Origin: Caldilineaceae bacterium
Lineage (GTDB): Bacteria > Chloroflexota > Anaerolineae > Caldilineales > Caldilineaceae
Reading direction: 5' to 3'
Length of the DNA stretch: 64,000 nt
Assembly (NCBI GenBank): GCA_022827195.1
Contig: JAJDTL010000020.1
Location: 62,001-126,000, forward strand
The notes under the pieces are model-generated. The model saw only the letters and a program-made list of their open reading frames with translations, was not told the DNA's origin and did not search any database. Position numbers and translations under genes: made by a program. Of this stretch, positions 51,460 to 60,850 are shown piece after piece; within the stretch, counting starts at the first letter, position 1; every line of letters begins with the position of its first letter.

Positions 51460-51754
51460 TTTCGGCGCCGACAAATGGGCCAGGTAAGGAGTAGCAGAGG
51501 CTCCGATAGTGAAACAGTTTTACAAACAAGAACTTTTATGGCAAGAATGCACGACCCTCAAATGCGGTTCCGTGATCGTTTTGGGGAAAGTTTTCCCGCG
51601 GCGCCCTAGAAGGTGCTGCAGACAGAGCCGGAGCGCATTCGAAAGCGGGACGACTCGCCCTCGGCCAAGCTTAGAATTGCGCGCAGCCTTTAAAGCCTTG
51701 CGCGGAGTACGGGAAACAGGGTCTTGTCGGTAACTGTGATGTAGCAGAGAGGGA

Positions 51755-51994
51755 CTAACCGACGACGGCGTAGGCGACAATGACGGAGTTGTTCGATGCG
51801 ACTTTGCCGCTGTCCCACTTGTGGCCGTGTCCGGCGAGGAGGTTTGCCGCGCTATTGGCGACTAGGATCGGGTAGACCGACTGGGACCGGCCGCGACGGT
51901 CTGATGCGAGTTGCCAGCCGAAGCGCGGTTGGCGTGTGTCGATGTTGATCGGATTGGACGCGTACTCACAGGTCAGGTCGGTTGGGGTGATCAT
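51755..51994 (-). pseudogene. Truncated N-terminal fragment of a GH78 rhamnosidase
   Basis: The frame from ATG 51994 (M-I-T-P-T-D-L-T-C-E-Y-A-S-N-P-I) runs for about 79 residues. It matches the N-terminus of the full GH78 gene at 45569-48292 (Q-P-R-F-G-W, S-D-R-R, S-Q-S-x-Y-x-I-L-V) and then stops at 51755. The rest is missing, so this is a broken duplicate. It lies between the glycosyltransferase and the isomerase-like gene. Confidence 0.8.
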
Positions 51995-52102
51995 ATTGTC
52001 TGGAGCTTGTATTCGGAGAATGAAGGGTTGGCAGTGTTCAGCGTGTGACGAGCTTGCTACAAGGGCGCCCATGCAGCGGTCGAAGGCAGGGCCGGCGAGC
52101 AG

Positions 52103-53566
52103 CTAACAGACGACTTTCAGTTCCAGCGAGGCGATGCTGGCGAATTTTTCGATTTTGGGCAGGATGTGGCCGACGCCGAGGGCGAAATGGTGGGTAGGGC
52201 CTTCCTTGCACCAGGCGTTGATAAAGTCAGCCGGCCCCAGAGAGAACTTGAGGCGGCTGTCGGTGTTGCCGATCTGGAGGACGGGGCCGGGAATGCTGGC
52301 GGCCTGGGCGGCGAGCAGTTTGAGGTTGCCCTGGCGCGTCTGGGTCATTGAGAGGACGGTGACCGGCCCGTGCTTGACCTGCGTCTCGACGCCCACGCCG
52401 CCGCCGTGTTTGCCGTGATAGAGCGCAAGGCCGCGCAGCAGCGGGCGCCCCTCGGCAATGTCGATATGGAAGGGGCCGTCATGGCCGGCGAGGATGAACT
52501 CTTCCCTGAAATCCATGGCTGTGACCTCGGAGTAGCTGCCGCCGGCGCCGAAGGCATCGACGATTTTCATCACCTGGCAGTTTTTGAGGTCGCCCTCGCC
52601 GCTGCAGGGCAGGCCGCGCGAAGTGAGCAGCGAGCAGCCGAGCGCGAATCCGGCCGCAATCTGTTCATATTCGTTGTCGTCGAGGCCGCGATAGTAGTAG
52701 GTGAGACCGTCGAGGTCGAACTCGTCGACCAGGCTGTCGAGGCCGACGGCGACGCGGTAGGCCCAATCGAGCGCCTCGGGGGAGGGCCGCGTCGCCAGCG
52801 GGTCCGAGGGGGAATCTTCGGCGAGGTCGAAGATGGCCAGGGCCTCCTCCTCCTTGGCTTTGAGCGCGGCCGGGGTGACGCGCCCGACCATCTGTGCCAG
52901 GTCGCACATTTCGAGGATTTCGATATGGGTGCCGAGCTGGCCCTGGTGCTGGGTGAAGTCGCTGTACATGTCGAGCATGCCGGGGTAGGTGTGGCCGAGA
53001 AAGCCCATGCGGCTGCGGCGCAGCGTGCGCAGTACGCCGGCGGCCTCGGTCCACTCTTGGATCTCTTTCCACGCGCGGCGGGCCGGTTCCTCGCAGCCCT
53101 CTTCCTCGGCCAGCATGCCGGAGACGACATGGAAGTCGATGTCGCAGCGGTGGAAGACGGAACTGAGCTCGGGAACACAGCAGGCGCAGCAGTTGGCAAG
53201 CCACTCTTTGGTGTCGGTGTTGGCATAGTCGAGCGCGGCGGAGGGTTGGAGATTGAGGACGAGTACAGGAACTTTGGGAATCTGGACGGCTGGGAGGACC
53301 ATCGAGCTGGTGGCGTAGGTGCCGACGTAGCAGTAGACCATGTCGACCTGCTCGCGCTGGAAGAGGTCGCCGGCGGCAACGCCTTTCGGCGCCGAATCGA
53401 TCAGGCCAGCGCTGACGACATCGGCCCACTGGCCTACGCGGCTCTCCACCCTGGCCTGGTAGCCTTCGAGCTGTTCTTTCAGGCCGGGAAACTGGGGCCA
53501 ATACTCGCCGAGGCCGATACCGAAAATACCAATTCTGGGACGAACCTTATTCCGCTGGTTGCTCAT
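52103..53566 (-). CDS. L-fucose/L-arabinose isomerase-like protein
   Basis: 487 aa from ATG 53566 (after AGGAA; GTG 53590 is an in-frame alternative). I-G-I-F-G-I-G-L-G-E-Y-W-P-Q-F, V-D-M-V-Y-C-Y-V-G-T-Y and V-L-V-L-N-L-Q-P match the arabinose/fucose isomerase-like fold. The usual metal-binding glutamates could not be confirmed in detail. It would convert an aldose to a ketose, or act as a divergent family member. Last gene of a contiguous sugar operon. Confidence 0.82.
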   Translation of the reverse strand: MSNQRNKVRPRIGIFGIGLGEYWPQFPGLKEQLEGYQARVESRVGQWADVVSAGLIDSAPKGVAAGDLFQREQVDMVYCYVGTYATSSMVLPAVQIPKVPVLVLNLQPSAALDYANTDTKEWLANCCACCVPELSSVFHRCDIDFHVVSGMLAEEEGCEEPARRAWKEIQEWTEAAGVLRTLRRSRMGFLGHTYPGMLDMYSDFTQHQGQLGTHIEILEMCDLAQMVGRVTPAALKAKEEEALAIFDLAEDSPSDPLATRPSPEALDWAYRVAVGLDSLVDEFDLDGLTYYYRGLDDNEYEQIAAGFALGCSLLTSRGLPCSGEGDLKNCQVMKIVDAFGAGGSYSEVTAMDFREEFILAGHDGPFHIDIAEGRPLLRGLALYHGKHGGGVGVETQVKHGPVTVLSMTQTRQGNLKLLAAQAASIPGPVLQIGNTDSRLKFSLGPADFINAWCKEGPTHHFALGVGHILPKIEKFASIASLELKVVC

Positions 53567-53596
53567 CTTCAGTTCCTGTTCGATTTGCACCTACCT

Positions 53597-54367
53597 CTAG
53601 CCGCTGGTGTGCTCAGAATCTGCCTTGCGCATGAGGTTTTCGACCGCGCCGACGGCGGCGCGCATCGCGGCCTCTCCGCCTTTCGTTTTGTCGTCGCCTT
53701 CAGGGTCAATGTCGTAGCCCATATCGGCCATCAACTGCTTGGCCAGCCTGACGGACTGGCTGGCGTCCGGCCCGTAGCCGTCGGCGCCGACGCTCATGGC
53801 ATACTCCCTGGTGATCGGCGCGCCGCCGACCATGACCTTGACCTTGTCGCGCAGGCCGGCTGCCTCCAGCGCCTCGATATTGGTCTTGAAGAAGGGCATG
53901 GTGGTGGTGAGGAATGCGGAGAAGCCGACCAGCTGCGGCTGGTGCTCGTTGACGGCGTCGATCATCCTCTCCGGGCTGACGTTTACGCCCATGTCGATCA
54001 CTTCGAAGCCGGCGCCTTCGAGCATGATGATGCACAGGTTTTTGCCGATATCGTGAACGTCGCCCTTGACGGTCAGCATCAGGACCTTGCCGGTGGGTTC
54101 GACACCGGTATCGCCCAGAATCGGCTGGAGGATCGCCATGGCGCGCTGCATCGCTTTGGCGGAGATCATCATTTCGGGCACAAAGTATTCGCCGACCTCG
54201 AACAGACGACCGACCTCCTGGAGGGCGGGAATCAGCGCATCGAAGAGAATGTCGAGCGGTTCCATCCCGAGGGCGATGCCCTCCTGCGTGAGTTTCTCGG
54301 TGATGGGCGCCCGGCCTGAGAGTGTGTTTTCGTACAGTTCTTTTTTGATCTCTTCTTCGCGGCTCAT
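53597..54367 (-). CDS. Corrinoid (B12-binding) protein
   Basis: 256 aa from ATG 54367 behind GGAGG. The N-terminal helical cap (I-K-K-E-L-Y-E-N-T) is followed by the B12 motif G-D-V-H-D-I-G-K-N-L and V-G-G-A-P-I-T-R-E-Y-A near residue 180. These are the D-x-H-x-x-G and G-G of methyl-carrier proteins of methylamine or methanol systems. It may act with the UroD-type methyltransferase at 44360-45484. It has no visible methyl-donor enzyme next to it. Confidence 0.88.
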   Translation of the reverse strand: MSREEEIKKELYENTLSGRAPITEKLTQEGIALGMEPLDILFDALIPALQEVGRLFEVGEYFVPEMMISAKAMQRAMAILQPILGDTGVEPTGKVLMLTVKGDVHDIGKNLCIIMLEGAGFEVIDMGVNVSPERMIDAVNEHQPQLVGFSAFLTTTMPFFKTNIEALEAAGLRDKVKVMVGGAPITREYAMSVGADGYGPDASQSVRLAKQLMADMGYDIDPEGDDKTKGGEAAMRAAVGAVENLMRKADSEHTSG

Positions 54368-54449
54368 GTGGTGTGCCTCCGGATGCGACAGCAGTCTTTG
54401 CGCCCGTTCGACTCGCGCTCAGATGGCGAGGGACGGCGCATTCAGCAGA

Positions 54450-55184
54450 TTATTCAGCGAAACAGCTTTCCATGTCGTGCAAAAAGTCGGCTACGCCCAC
54501 CAGCCGGTACGGTTCGGGTCCCACATGGGCATTCCGATGCAGCGTGTCCTGTACGACCGCGGGCAGGCGATTGAAACTCTCCTGGACGATTTCCTCGGCC
54601 GGCTGGGCGGCGCTTATCTCGACAGTCGGCGCGGGGGACCTGTAGTAGTAGACCGATTTGAGGCGTCTCTCGAGAATCCGGCGTGCGTAGGCGGGCAGCG
54701 GTTCCGCGCAGTGCGCATCCTCCGCCGCGAAGTCTTGCGGCCAGAACAGGCGGTTGATCTGGAGATCGAAGACTTTGCGCAGCATGGCGGTCGGCGTGCC
54801 CGGCGCGGTGAACCAGTTCGAGTTTGGCCAGACGTCGAGCCATCCCCATGCGCTGCCGATGCCAGCATCGTCCAGCGCCAGTTCCAGGCGTCCGGCACCG
54901 GTCGCGACGCCGCTTCGGTCGGCGCCGATGATGGCGAAATGCTGCGGATAGACGAAAAAGTCGCCCCCGCGTGCCCGCTGCGCGTCGAAGAAGGCGGTGG
55001 TCAGTGCCAGCAGGGCGTACCCAGTGTGCAGAATGCCATCTTCGAGGCGCGGCGAAACAACCGCGACGCGGTCCTGCTCATGGTAGTCGGCGCAGAAGGC
55101 GCTGAAGCCGACGTGCGTGCGCGCGTCTGTGCCGATACGCCGGTACTGAAAGTGTGTAGAGCGGAGCGCGCTGCTCGTGTGCAT
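54450..55184 (-). CDS. Conserved hypothetical protein
   Basis: 244 aa; ATG 55184 behind GGGGGA. I do not recognise a family. Alpha/beta sequence without signal or membrane segment; segments V-A-V-V-S-P-R-L-E-D-G and F-F-V-Y-P-Q-H-F-A-I-I-G-A-D are striking. It sits between the corrinoid gene and the flavoprotein with 15-82 base gaps, so it is very probably a member of the operon and may modify the same substrate. Confidence 0.7.
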   Translation of the reverse strand: MHTSSALRSTHFQYRRIGTDARTHVGFSAFCADYHEQDRVAVVSPRLEDGILHTGYALLALTTAFFDAQRARGGDFFVYPQHFAIIGADRSGVATGAGRLELALDDAGIGSAWGWLDVWPNSNWFTAPGTPTAMLRKVFDLQINRLFWPQDFAAEDAHCAEPLPAYARRILERRLKSVYYYRSPAPTVEISAAQPAEEIVQESFNRLPAVVQDTLHRNAHVGPEPYRLVGVADFLHDMESCFAE

Positions 55185-55199
55185 CTTGTCCCCCGATGG

Positions 55200-56252
55200 T
55201 TAGCGTTCTGCGCAGTTGAATTCCTGCTGCATGGCGGAGCGGATGCGTTCGATGTAACGGATTCCCTGATTGTCGGGGCAGAGAATGTCGGTCAATCCGA
55301 TATGCTCCAGATGTTTCTTGGCAAGCGCGCCGACCAGGTAGACGCCGGGCCGTGCGCAGGATTCGAAGGTCTCGTCATCAAAGGCCAGGTTGCCGTTGAG
55401 CAGCCGTGCGCAAAGCTCCTGGTTCGGCCGGTGGCCGATAAGCATATAGCAGAGGTCGTAGCGCCACGATTTACGACCGCAGGGCGTCTGCACGACCGCG
55501 GTGTTGTTCTCCAGCGACAGGACCTGGCTTTCGGGCCATATCTCTGTGTTGACGAGGCGCGCATCCGGCTGACCCCAGATCGTCTTCTGGTCGGTCAGCA
55601 TCTGATCGACTTCGTCGCTCGACTTGCGTACGGCCCACAGAATCGTGTTTCGCTGGCATAAGGCGATGATACCGTCTGCGGAGGAGAAGCCACCGCCGAT
55701 AAAGAGGATCTTCTTGCCCTTGATGTGTTCCCATTCGTGGAAATAGTGATGCACGGCCGCGTCCAATTCGCCGGGAATGCCGGCCAGATTGGGGTTGTCG
55801 AAGGAGCCGGTCGCGAGCACGACCCGATTCGCGGCCAACCTGACGGTGCGGTCCTCCGGATCGCGCACTGTCAGGGCAAAGTTATCTCTTGATCCTTCGA
55901 TGTCGACAAGCTCGTGATGGGTCTTAATGGGGAGATCGAACTTGACGGCGAAGTCGCTGTAACTCTGGATCAGTTCCTCGATCAGGGGGTGATGCGTCTC
56001 TCCCTTCTGCGCCAGGATCGCGTCGTCCGGGTCCAAGACCATGTAGGAGAGGCGCGAGTGCATCACCATCCGTTTCATATAGTGTCGCAGATTGTGGCAG
56101 ATTTCCCTGCGCTCGATGCCCAGGACGCGGAGTCCCAAGTCGGCAAGCACTTTCAAGACGGCCAGTCCCCATCCGCCGCAGCCGACCACGATCACATCAT
56201 AGCGGGGCGTGTCGATAGGCCTTTTGCGTTCAACGAGTTGCTCAGCGGACAT
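55200..56252 (-). CDS. FAD-dependent oxidoreductase
   Basis: 350 aa. The first dinucleotide motif is V-I-V-V-G-C-G-G-W-G-L-A-V-L (a GxGxxG variant) and a second NAD-type motif I-L-F-I-G-G-G-F-S-S-A-D lies near residue 190, with V-V-L-A-T-G-S-F in between. Two-dinucleotide-domain flavoprotein of the thioredoxin-reductase/YpdA type. It probably reduces or oxidises an intermediate in the same pathway. It lies 10 bases after the permease gene. Confidence 0.87.
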   Translation of the reverse strand: MSAEQLVERKRPIDTPRYDVIVVGCGGWGLAVLKVLADLGLRVLGIERREICHNLRHYMKRMVMHSRLSYMVLDPDDAILAQKGETHHPLIEELIQSYSDFAVKFDLPIKTHHELVDIEGSRDNFALTVRDPEDRTVRLAANRVVLATGSFDNPNLAGIPGELDAAVHHYFHEWEHIKGKKILFIGGGFSSADGIIALCQRNTILWAVRKSSDEVDQMLTDQKTIWGQPDARLVNTEIWPESQVLSLENNTAVVQTPCGRKSWRYDLCYMLIGHRPNQELCARLLNGNLAFDDETFESCARPGVYLVGALAKKHLEHIGLTDILCPDNQGIRYIERIRSAMQQEFNCAER

Positions 56253-56261
56253 CCGGAAGAT

Positions 56262-57131
56262 TCATGTCTTGATTGCGCCGGAGGTCAGGCCTTCGACGAA
56301 GAGGCGGCTGGTGAAGACGAAGAGGATCACGAGCGGGACGGAGCCGAGCAGCAGCCCGGCCATCACGCGCCCATAGCTGGTGTAGTACTGCTCCATGTAG
56401 GAGTAGAGGCCCGGCGTGAGCGGCCACATTCTGCGTTCCGAGAGGGTCAGAGTCGGCCAGATCAGGTTGTTCCAGGTGCCGAGGATGTTGAGCACGGCGA
56501 CGACACCGAGCATCGACCGGGTCAGCGGCAGGGCCACATGCCAGTAGATCTGCCAGTCGGAGGCGCCGTCGATGCGGCAGGCGTCGAACATTTCGCCGGG
56601 CAGGCTTTCGAAGAAGGCGCGCAGGATGAGGATGCCGATGAGCTGTCCGCCTGCGATCCAGGGGAGGATCAGTGACCAGTAGGTATTGATCAGGCGCAGA
56701 TCTCTGATCAGGACGAAGGAGGGCACGAGGGTCAGCGACGCCGGCACCATCATCAGAGCCAGCACGGCGTAGAAGACGAATGTCCGGCCTGGAAATCTTA
56801 TCTGAGCGAAGGAATAGGCCGCCAACGAGCTGAGGAGGAGCACGCCGACGACTGTCGCGCCGCTGGCGATAATACTGTTGAGCAGGAACCGGCTGATGAT
56901 CTCCCAGGCGAACTCGTAGTTTTCCCAGCGCATCGGCCAGGTCGGAAGGAAGGGTACGCGGGTGAACTGGGAGGGGCTCTTGAAGGAGATGATGAAGGCC
57001 ATGATCAGCGGCGCGATCATCAGCGCGCAGAGTATGCCGAGAGCCGAAGTGCGCCAGGCATCGCCGCGGTGCAGACCGCGTCCCTGGTTCTGCGCGGGGC
57101 CACCGGTTATTGGTTCGCTACGCGTCACCAT
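56262..57131 (-). CDS. Sugar ABC transporter permease, MalG/UgpE type
   Basis: 289 aa. Six or more hydrophobic segments. The EAA loop D-A-C-R-I-D-G-A-S-D-W-Q-I-Y-W, then A-L-P-L-T-R-S, is the cytoplasmic coupling helix that contacts the ATPase subunit. No ATPase gene is present in the window; such operons often use a shared MsmK/UgpC-type ATPase. Second permease of the operon. Confidence 0.92.
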   Translation of the reverse strand: MVTRSEPITGGPAQNQGRGLHRGDAWRTSALGILCALMIAPLIMAFIISFKSPSQFTRVPFLPTWPMRWENYEFAWEIISRFLLNSIIASGATVVGVLLLSSLAAYSFAQIRFPGRTFVFYAVLALMMVPASLTLVPSFVLIRDLRLINTYWSLILPWIAGGQLIGILILRAFFESLPGEMFDACRIDGASDWQIYWHVALPLTRSMLGVVAVLNILGTWNNLIWPTLTLSERRMWPLTPGLYSYMEQYYTSYGRVMAGLLLGSVPLVILFVFTSRLFVEGLTSGAIKT

Positions 57132-57203
57132 GCCCAGATCCTTAATGCGGTGCGTAAGTCGTATTGCGTATTGCGTAGTTAGGGGCAGGCGAAATGCATG
57201 CCG

Positions 57204-58100
57204 TTAATATTCCTGGGACCTTATGTAACGCATGTTCAGAATTGTCGCCACGAGGGTGATGAGGAACATGACGACGCCGATCGCGGAGGCGTAGCCCATG
57301 CGGCTGATTTTGAAGGCGTTGAAATACATCCACATTCCCGGGACCTGGGTTGAGTCGATGGGCCCGCCCTCTGTCATCGCCCAGACAGCGGAGTACTCCT
57401 GCACGCCCCACATGATGGTGAGGACGACGAGCAGTTTGATCTGACCGGTGATGAGGGGCAGTTCGATGTAGCGCAGCCGCTTCCAGCCGCTGGCGCCGTC
57501 GAGGAGACCACTCTCCACGATCTCGGATGGGATCGCTTGCAACCCGGCCAGAAGAATCAAGACGGAAACGCCGTCGATCCAGGGGAAGTTGCGGAACATC
57601 ACCGCGTAGATGGCGATCCTAGGCTCAGCCAGCCAAGCGTGCGTCCAGTCCTGCAGGCCGACGCCGATGAGGATGGCATTGAGCGGGCCGATTGTAGAAT
57701 CGTAGATGAATTTCCAGAGCAGGATGAGGACCACCGCCGGGATGATTACGGGCAGGATCATGAAGAAGCGGAAAAAGTACTTGGAGTCTTCGCTGCGGAT
57801 ACGGTGAATCAGGACGGCGACACCGATGGAAAGTCCCACGAATGCGATCAGGTACCAGATGGTCAGCAGTGCCATATTTCTGAGGGAATCGATGAAGACA
57901 TCGTCATCGGTGAAAAGCTCGATGAAGTTGGCGAGCCCGATGAAGGTCCCCTTCAGCCCCGCGTTCCAGTCGAAGAGAGAGTGGTACAGCCCTGATGCGG
58001 CGGGGTAGTATTGGAAGATGAGGAGGAAGACGAGGGTAGGCAGAACCATGAGGTAGCCTGCCCTCGTCTCCCATATTCTTTGCTGGAGCGATTTTTTCAT
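57204..58100 (-). CDS. Sugar ABC transporter permease, MalF/UgpA type
   Basis: 298 aa from ATG 58100; an upstream GTG-type extension is rejected. Six membrane segments; EAA motif in E-S-G-L-L-D-G-A-S-G-W-K-R-L-R-Y, then E-L-P-L. First permease of the operon, between the binding protein and the second permease. Confidence 0.92.
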   Translation of the reverse strand: MKKSLQQRIWETRAGYLMVLPTLVFLLIFQYYPAASGLYHSLFDWNAGLKGTFIGLANFIELFTDDDVFIDSLRNMALLTIWYLIAFVGLSIGVAVLIHRIRSEDSKYFFRFFMILPVIIPAVVLILLWKFIYDSTIGPLNAILIGVGLQDWTHAWLAEPRIAIYAVMFRNFPWIDGVSVLILLAGLQAIPSEIVESGLLDGASGWKRLRYIELPLITGQIKLLVVLTIMWGVQEYSAVWAMTEGGPIDSTQVPGMWMYFNAFKISRMGYASAIGVVMFLITLVATILNMRYIRSQEY

Positions 58101-58160
58101 ACTGATCGCTCGCTCATGCCAGTGGCGGGCTGGCAGCGGCGAACCAGCTGCCACCCAGTG

Positions 58161-59657
58161 TTAGGAGCACTCGTTGCCCTGCTCGTCGATGTAGCGCGTG
58201 GCGTAGCCCTCGAACGCGCTCTGGTTCAGTTCGATGCACTCGTCGATGCTGATCTCGTCGAGCAGGTAGGACCACCAGGCCTTGCCGCAGGCCTCTGCGG
58301 CCTCCAGGTCCATCGTGCAGATTTCGTACTGGAACATGGTGACGTAGCCGATCGATTGGACCACGCCTTTGTGCGCCTCGGCAAAGCGGTCGGGCACCCT
58401 GGTGCCCTTGACGTTGGGCATGTTCCGGCCGATTTCGCCCTGCACCAGTTCCACGTTCTCAGGGTGAGAGAAGTAACGCAGCAGGTCGATAGCGGTATCG
58501 AGCACGCCGTCTTTGCGGGCACGGGTAGAGATGGCAAAGTTGTCGGTCACGGTACCGACGTTGGGGGCAACGGTGGGCGGATCGGTCACGTATTCGCTGC
58601 TCTCTTTGGTCAGGGGCGGCGCCCAGAAGGTAGCCCACTCGAAATCCAAGAGGGGATCGACCTCCAGTTGCGGGATGATCCAGGAGCCGTTTTCCAGGAT
58701 CGGCGTCTTCTTGGTGAGGAAGAGCCGGTTGGGGTCGGGTGCGCGTACGGTCCAATCGGCGCGACGGTAGGGGACGGTCTGCTTCCACAGCTCGAGCCAT
58801 TGACGGAACTGGGGCAGGTGAGCGTGATAGACACCGTCGCGGATGGCGCAGGCGACCTCGGAGAGTTCGGCGAAGCCCTTGTCGGGGTTGACGAGGGGGG
58901 CGAGGTCGCGCTCCATGATCATGGAGCCGATCTGCTGGCGATACCAGGCATCGGAGTCGGCGGGGGACAGCGTATGGAAGTCATAGGCGATGAGGCCGGC
59001 GTCCTGGGCCACCTCGCAGTTCGCGAGAAATTCAGCGTAGTTGGCGGGAACGGAGATGCCAAGTTCTTCAAACATATCGACGTTGTAGAAGAACCAGGTG
59101 GTGTTGATACCGTAGGCGACGTTGTAGAAGTTGCCTTCGATGTTCAACATGGTGTTGGGCGTGGGGTAGAACTGATCGAGCCAGCGTTCGCTTCCCGGTT
59201 CACCGGCGGCGATATAGGGATTCGGCTCCTGGAGTGCGTCGGTAAGGACGGCCCACCAGTCTTTGTCGACGTCTTCTTTGATGATCCATTGGGCCGCGGG
59301 CATGATGTGAGGGACAGTGCCGGCGGTCTGCTGGGCCACCATCCATTCGCGGCTGTTGACGCCGGAGGGCAGCCTGATCCATTCGATCTCGACGCCGGCA
59401 TGCTCTGCCTTGTAGGCTTCAAGCACCTCCAAGATCTTGTTGTGCGGGTTGGGGTTGTCCTCGCTGCGCTCCATGCTCTCGGTCGGCGTCCAACCGCCCA
59501 GCCAGGCGATCAGGTGCTGAGTCACCTCGGCCGGTGCGTCGTCACCTGCTTGCTGTGTTGTGTCGCCTGCCGGGACACAGGCGGCCAGGACGCCGCCGGC
59601 CGAAACGACGCCGACTGTTTTGAGGAAGTTCCGTCTTGAAAGGTTCAGTTTTTCCAT
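58161..59657 (-). CDS. Extracellular sugar-binding lipoprotein (ABC transporter)
   Basis: 498 aa. The start ATG 59657 is preceded by AAGGAGA. A twin-arginine lipoprotein signal is clear: S-R-R-N-F-L-K-T-V-G-V-V-S-A-G-G, then L-A-A-C with lipid attachment to the cysteine. The mature part follows the solute-binding family 1 fold. The Tat export of a sugar-binding lipoprotein is typical of Chloroflexota. It would feed an oligosaccharide to the permeases downstream. Confidence 0.93.
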   Translation of the reverse strand: MEKLNLSRRNFLKTVGVVSAGGVLAACVPAGDTTQQAGDDAPAEVTQHLIAWLGGWTPTESMERSEDNPNPHNKILEVLEAYKAEHAGVEIEWIRLPSGVNSREWMVAQQTAGTVPHIMPAAQWIIKEDVDKDWWAVLTDALQEPNPYIAAGEPGSERWLDQFYPTPNTMLNIEGNFYNVAYGINTTWFFYNVDMFEELGISVPANYAEFLANCEVAQDAGLIAYDFHTLSPADSDAWYRQQIGSMIMERDLAPLVNPDKGFAELSEVACAIRDGVYHAHLPQFRQWLELWKQTVPYRRADWTVRAPDPNRLFLTKKTPILENGSWIIPQLEVDPLLDFEWATFWAPPLTKESSEYVTDPPTVAPNVGTVTDNFAISTRARKDGVLDTAIDLLRYFSHPENVELVQGEIGRNMPNVKGTRVPDRFAEAHKGVVQSIGYVTMFQYEICTMDLEAAEACGKAWWSYLLDEISIDECIELNQSAFEGYATRYIDEQGNECS

Positions 59658-59864
59658 CTTTAGATTCTCCTTTTGCCTGTAGGGCGCGAATAGGGAAAAC
59701 TTCAGTGATCGGATCTGGTGTCTGAACCGTGCGTTTTGTGGTTGGGTAATCGAAAACGGCAGCCGAAGACGTAACGGCGTGGCCGAGCGCTTGCCGGCGG
59801 GCGTATTGGTCGCCGGGATGTCCGGCGGCTGGCGCATTGCAAAGGGAAAAACGGTCGTTGCGTC

Positions 59865-59897
59865 TACCATTGTATAAATGGTAATGTTGAAAAGCAA
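59865..59897 (-). promoter_or_regulatory. Promoter with palindromic operator for the sugar transporter operon
   Basis: On the minus strand TTGCTT (59892-59897), 17-base spacer, TACAAT (59869-59874). The 19-base inverted repeat TACCATTGTATAAATGGTA (59865-59883) covers the -10 box. Such a site fits a LacI/GntR-type repressor. The leader to the ATG is about 200 bases. The divergent dioxygenase gene starts 120 bases away and could share the site. Confidence 0.6.
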
Positions 59898-60003
59898 ATT
59901 GTGATGATAAGAGCAGGCTCGCTCGCGGCCTCCGACTGCCTGATTGACGCAGACGGCGGCTGCGGGATGGCCTGCTTTCGCTCCCTGGAGGTGGAGGCCA
60001 GGC

Positions 60004-60834
60004 ATGGGATACCATTTCGAGGATTGGATGGTGCATGAATACCATCAGAAAGGGTTTCTGATCTTTCGCGGCATCGTGCCGCCGGCGCTGCTGACCGATT
60101 TGCGGCGGGAGGCGGACAGGGCGCGCGCGCTGGCGTATGAACTGAACGGGCCGCAGACGCAGCGCATCCAGCCGCTGGACCAGTACGCAGGCGATATCGA
60201 CCTGGGGCCGTTCCAGGACTATGCCGAGCTCGAAGATCTGCGCCTGACGGTTGAGGCGCTGCTGGGGCCGGGGTATACGCATGCGCATCTGGATATCATG
60301 GGGCTGCTGGTCGAGCCGCAGGACCGTCCGTGGCATTGCGGCTGGCACCGGGACGGCGTGGTGGAGGTGCCGGTGGAGGCGCGCGATGAGCAGATGGAGT
60401 CGTTCATGGCGACGGTGTGGCATGACCTGCGCTATTTCAACCAGGTCAACTGCGCCATTTACGCCGACTCCTGCACCTGGTATGTGCCGGGCAGCCATCT
60501 GCGGCAGCAGGACCTGGCGGAGGAGGTCGAGTCAGCCGGGGACCCGATCATGACGCAGGCGCCGGATGACTGGAGCGACGCGGAGGCGGAGCAGTTCTAT
60601 TTTGCGCATTGCCGCTCGATGCCGGGGGCGGTGCAGGTCTATCTGGGACCGGGCGACTTCATGGTCTACCGCAACCTGGCGTGGCATTGCGGTCTCTATC
60701 TGCCCTATCAGCCGCGGGCGACGATACACGACGTCATCCGTCACAGCGGCAGGAATGCGTGGCTGGAGTCTTGGGAGAAGGTCAAGCAGTCGGCGAGAAG
60801 GCGGTCAGCTGTGACGCTCAAGTCGGGGATGTGA
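60004..60834 (+). CDS. Phytanoyl-CoA dioxygenase family protein
   Basis: 276 aa; ATG 60004 behind GGAGGTGGAGG, with the longer frame to 59944 rejected. Iron ligands are likely in W-H-C-G-W-H-R-D-G and the distal histidine in L-A-W-H-C-G-L; W-Y-V-P-G-S-H-L-R is the PhyH turn. It is transcribed away from the sugar operon across a shared intergenic region. Substrate unknown. Confidence 0.85.
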   Translation: MGYHFEDWMVHEYHQKGFLIFRGIVPPALLTDLRREADRARALAYELNGPQTQRIQPLDQYAGDIDLGPFQDYAELEDLRLTVEALLGPGYTHAHLDIMGLLVEPQDRPWHCGWHRDGVVEVPVEARDEQMESFMATVWHDLRYFNQVNCAIYADSCTWYVPGSHLRQQDLAEEVESAGDPIMTQAPDDWSDAEAEQFYFAHCRSMPGAVQVYLGPGDFMVYRNLAWHCGLYLPYQPRATIHDVIRHSGRNAWLESWEKVKQSARRRSAVTLKSGM

Positions 60835-60850
60835 CAATTGGGGTGGAGCG

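Noticed and set aside
52370-54319. A long plus-strand frame opposite the isomerase-like and corrinoid genes
   Set aside because: It is antisense to two genes with clear motifs; no ribosome site or homology pattern is seen.
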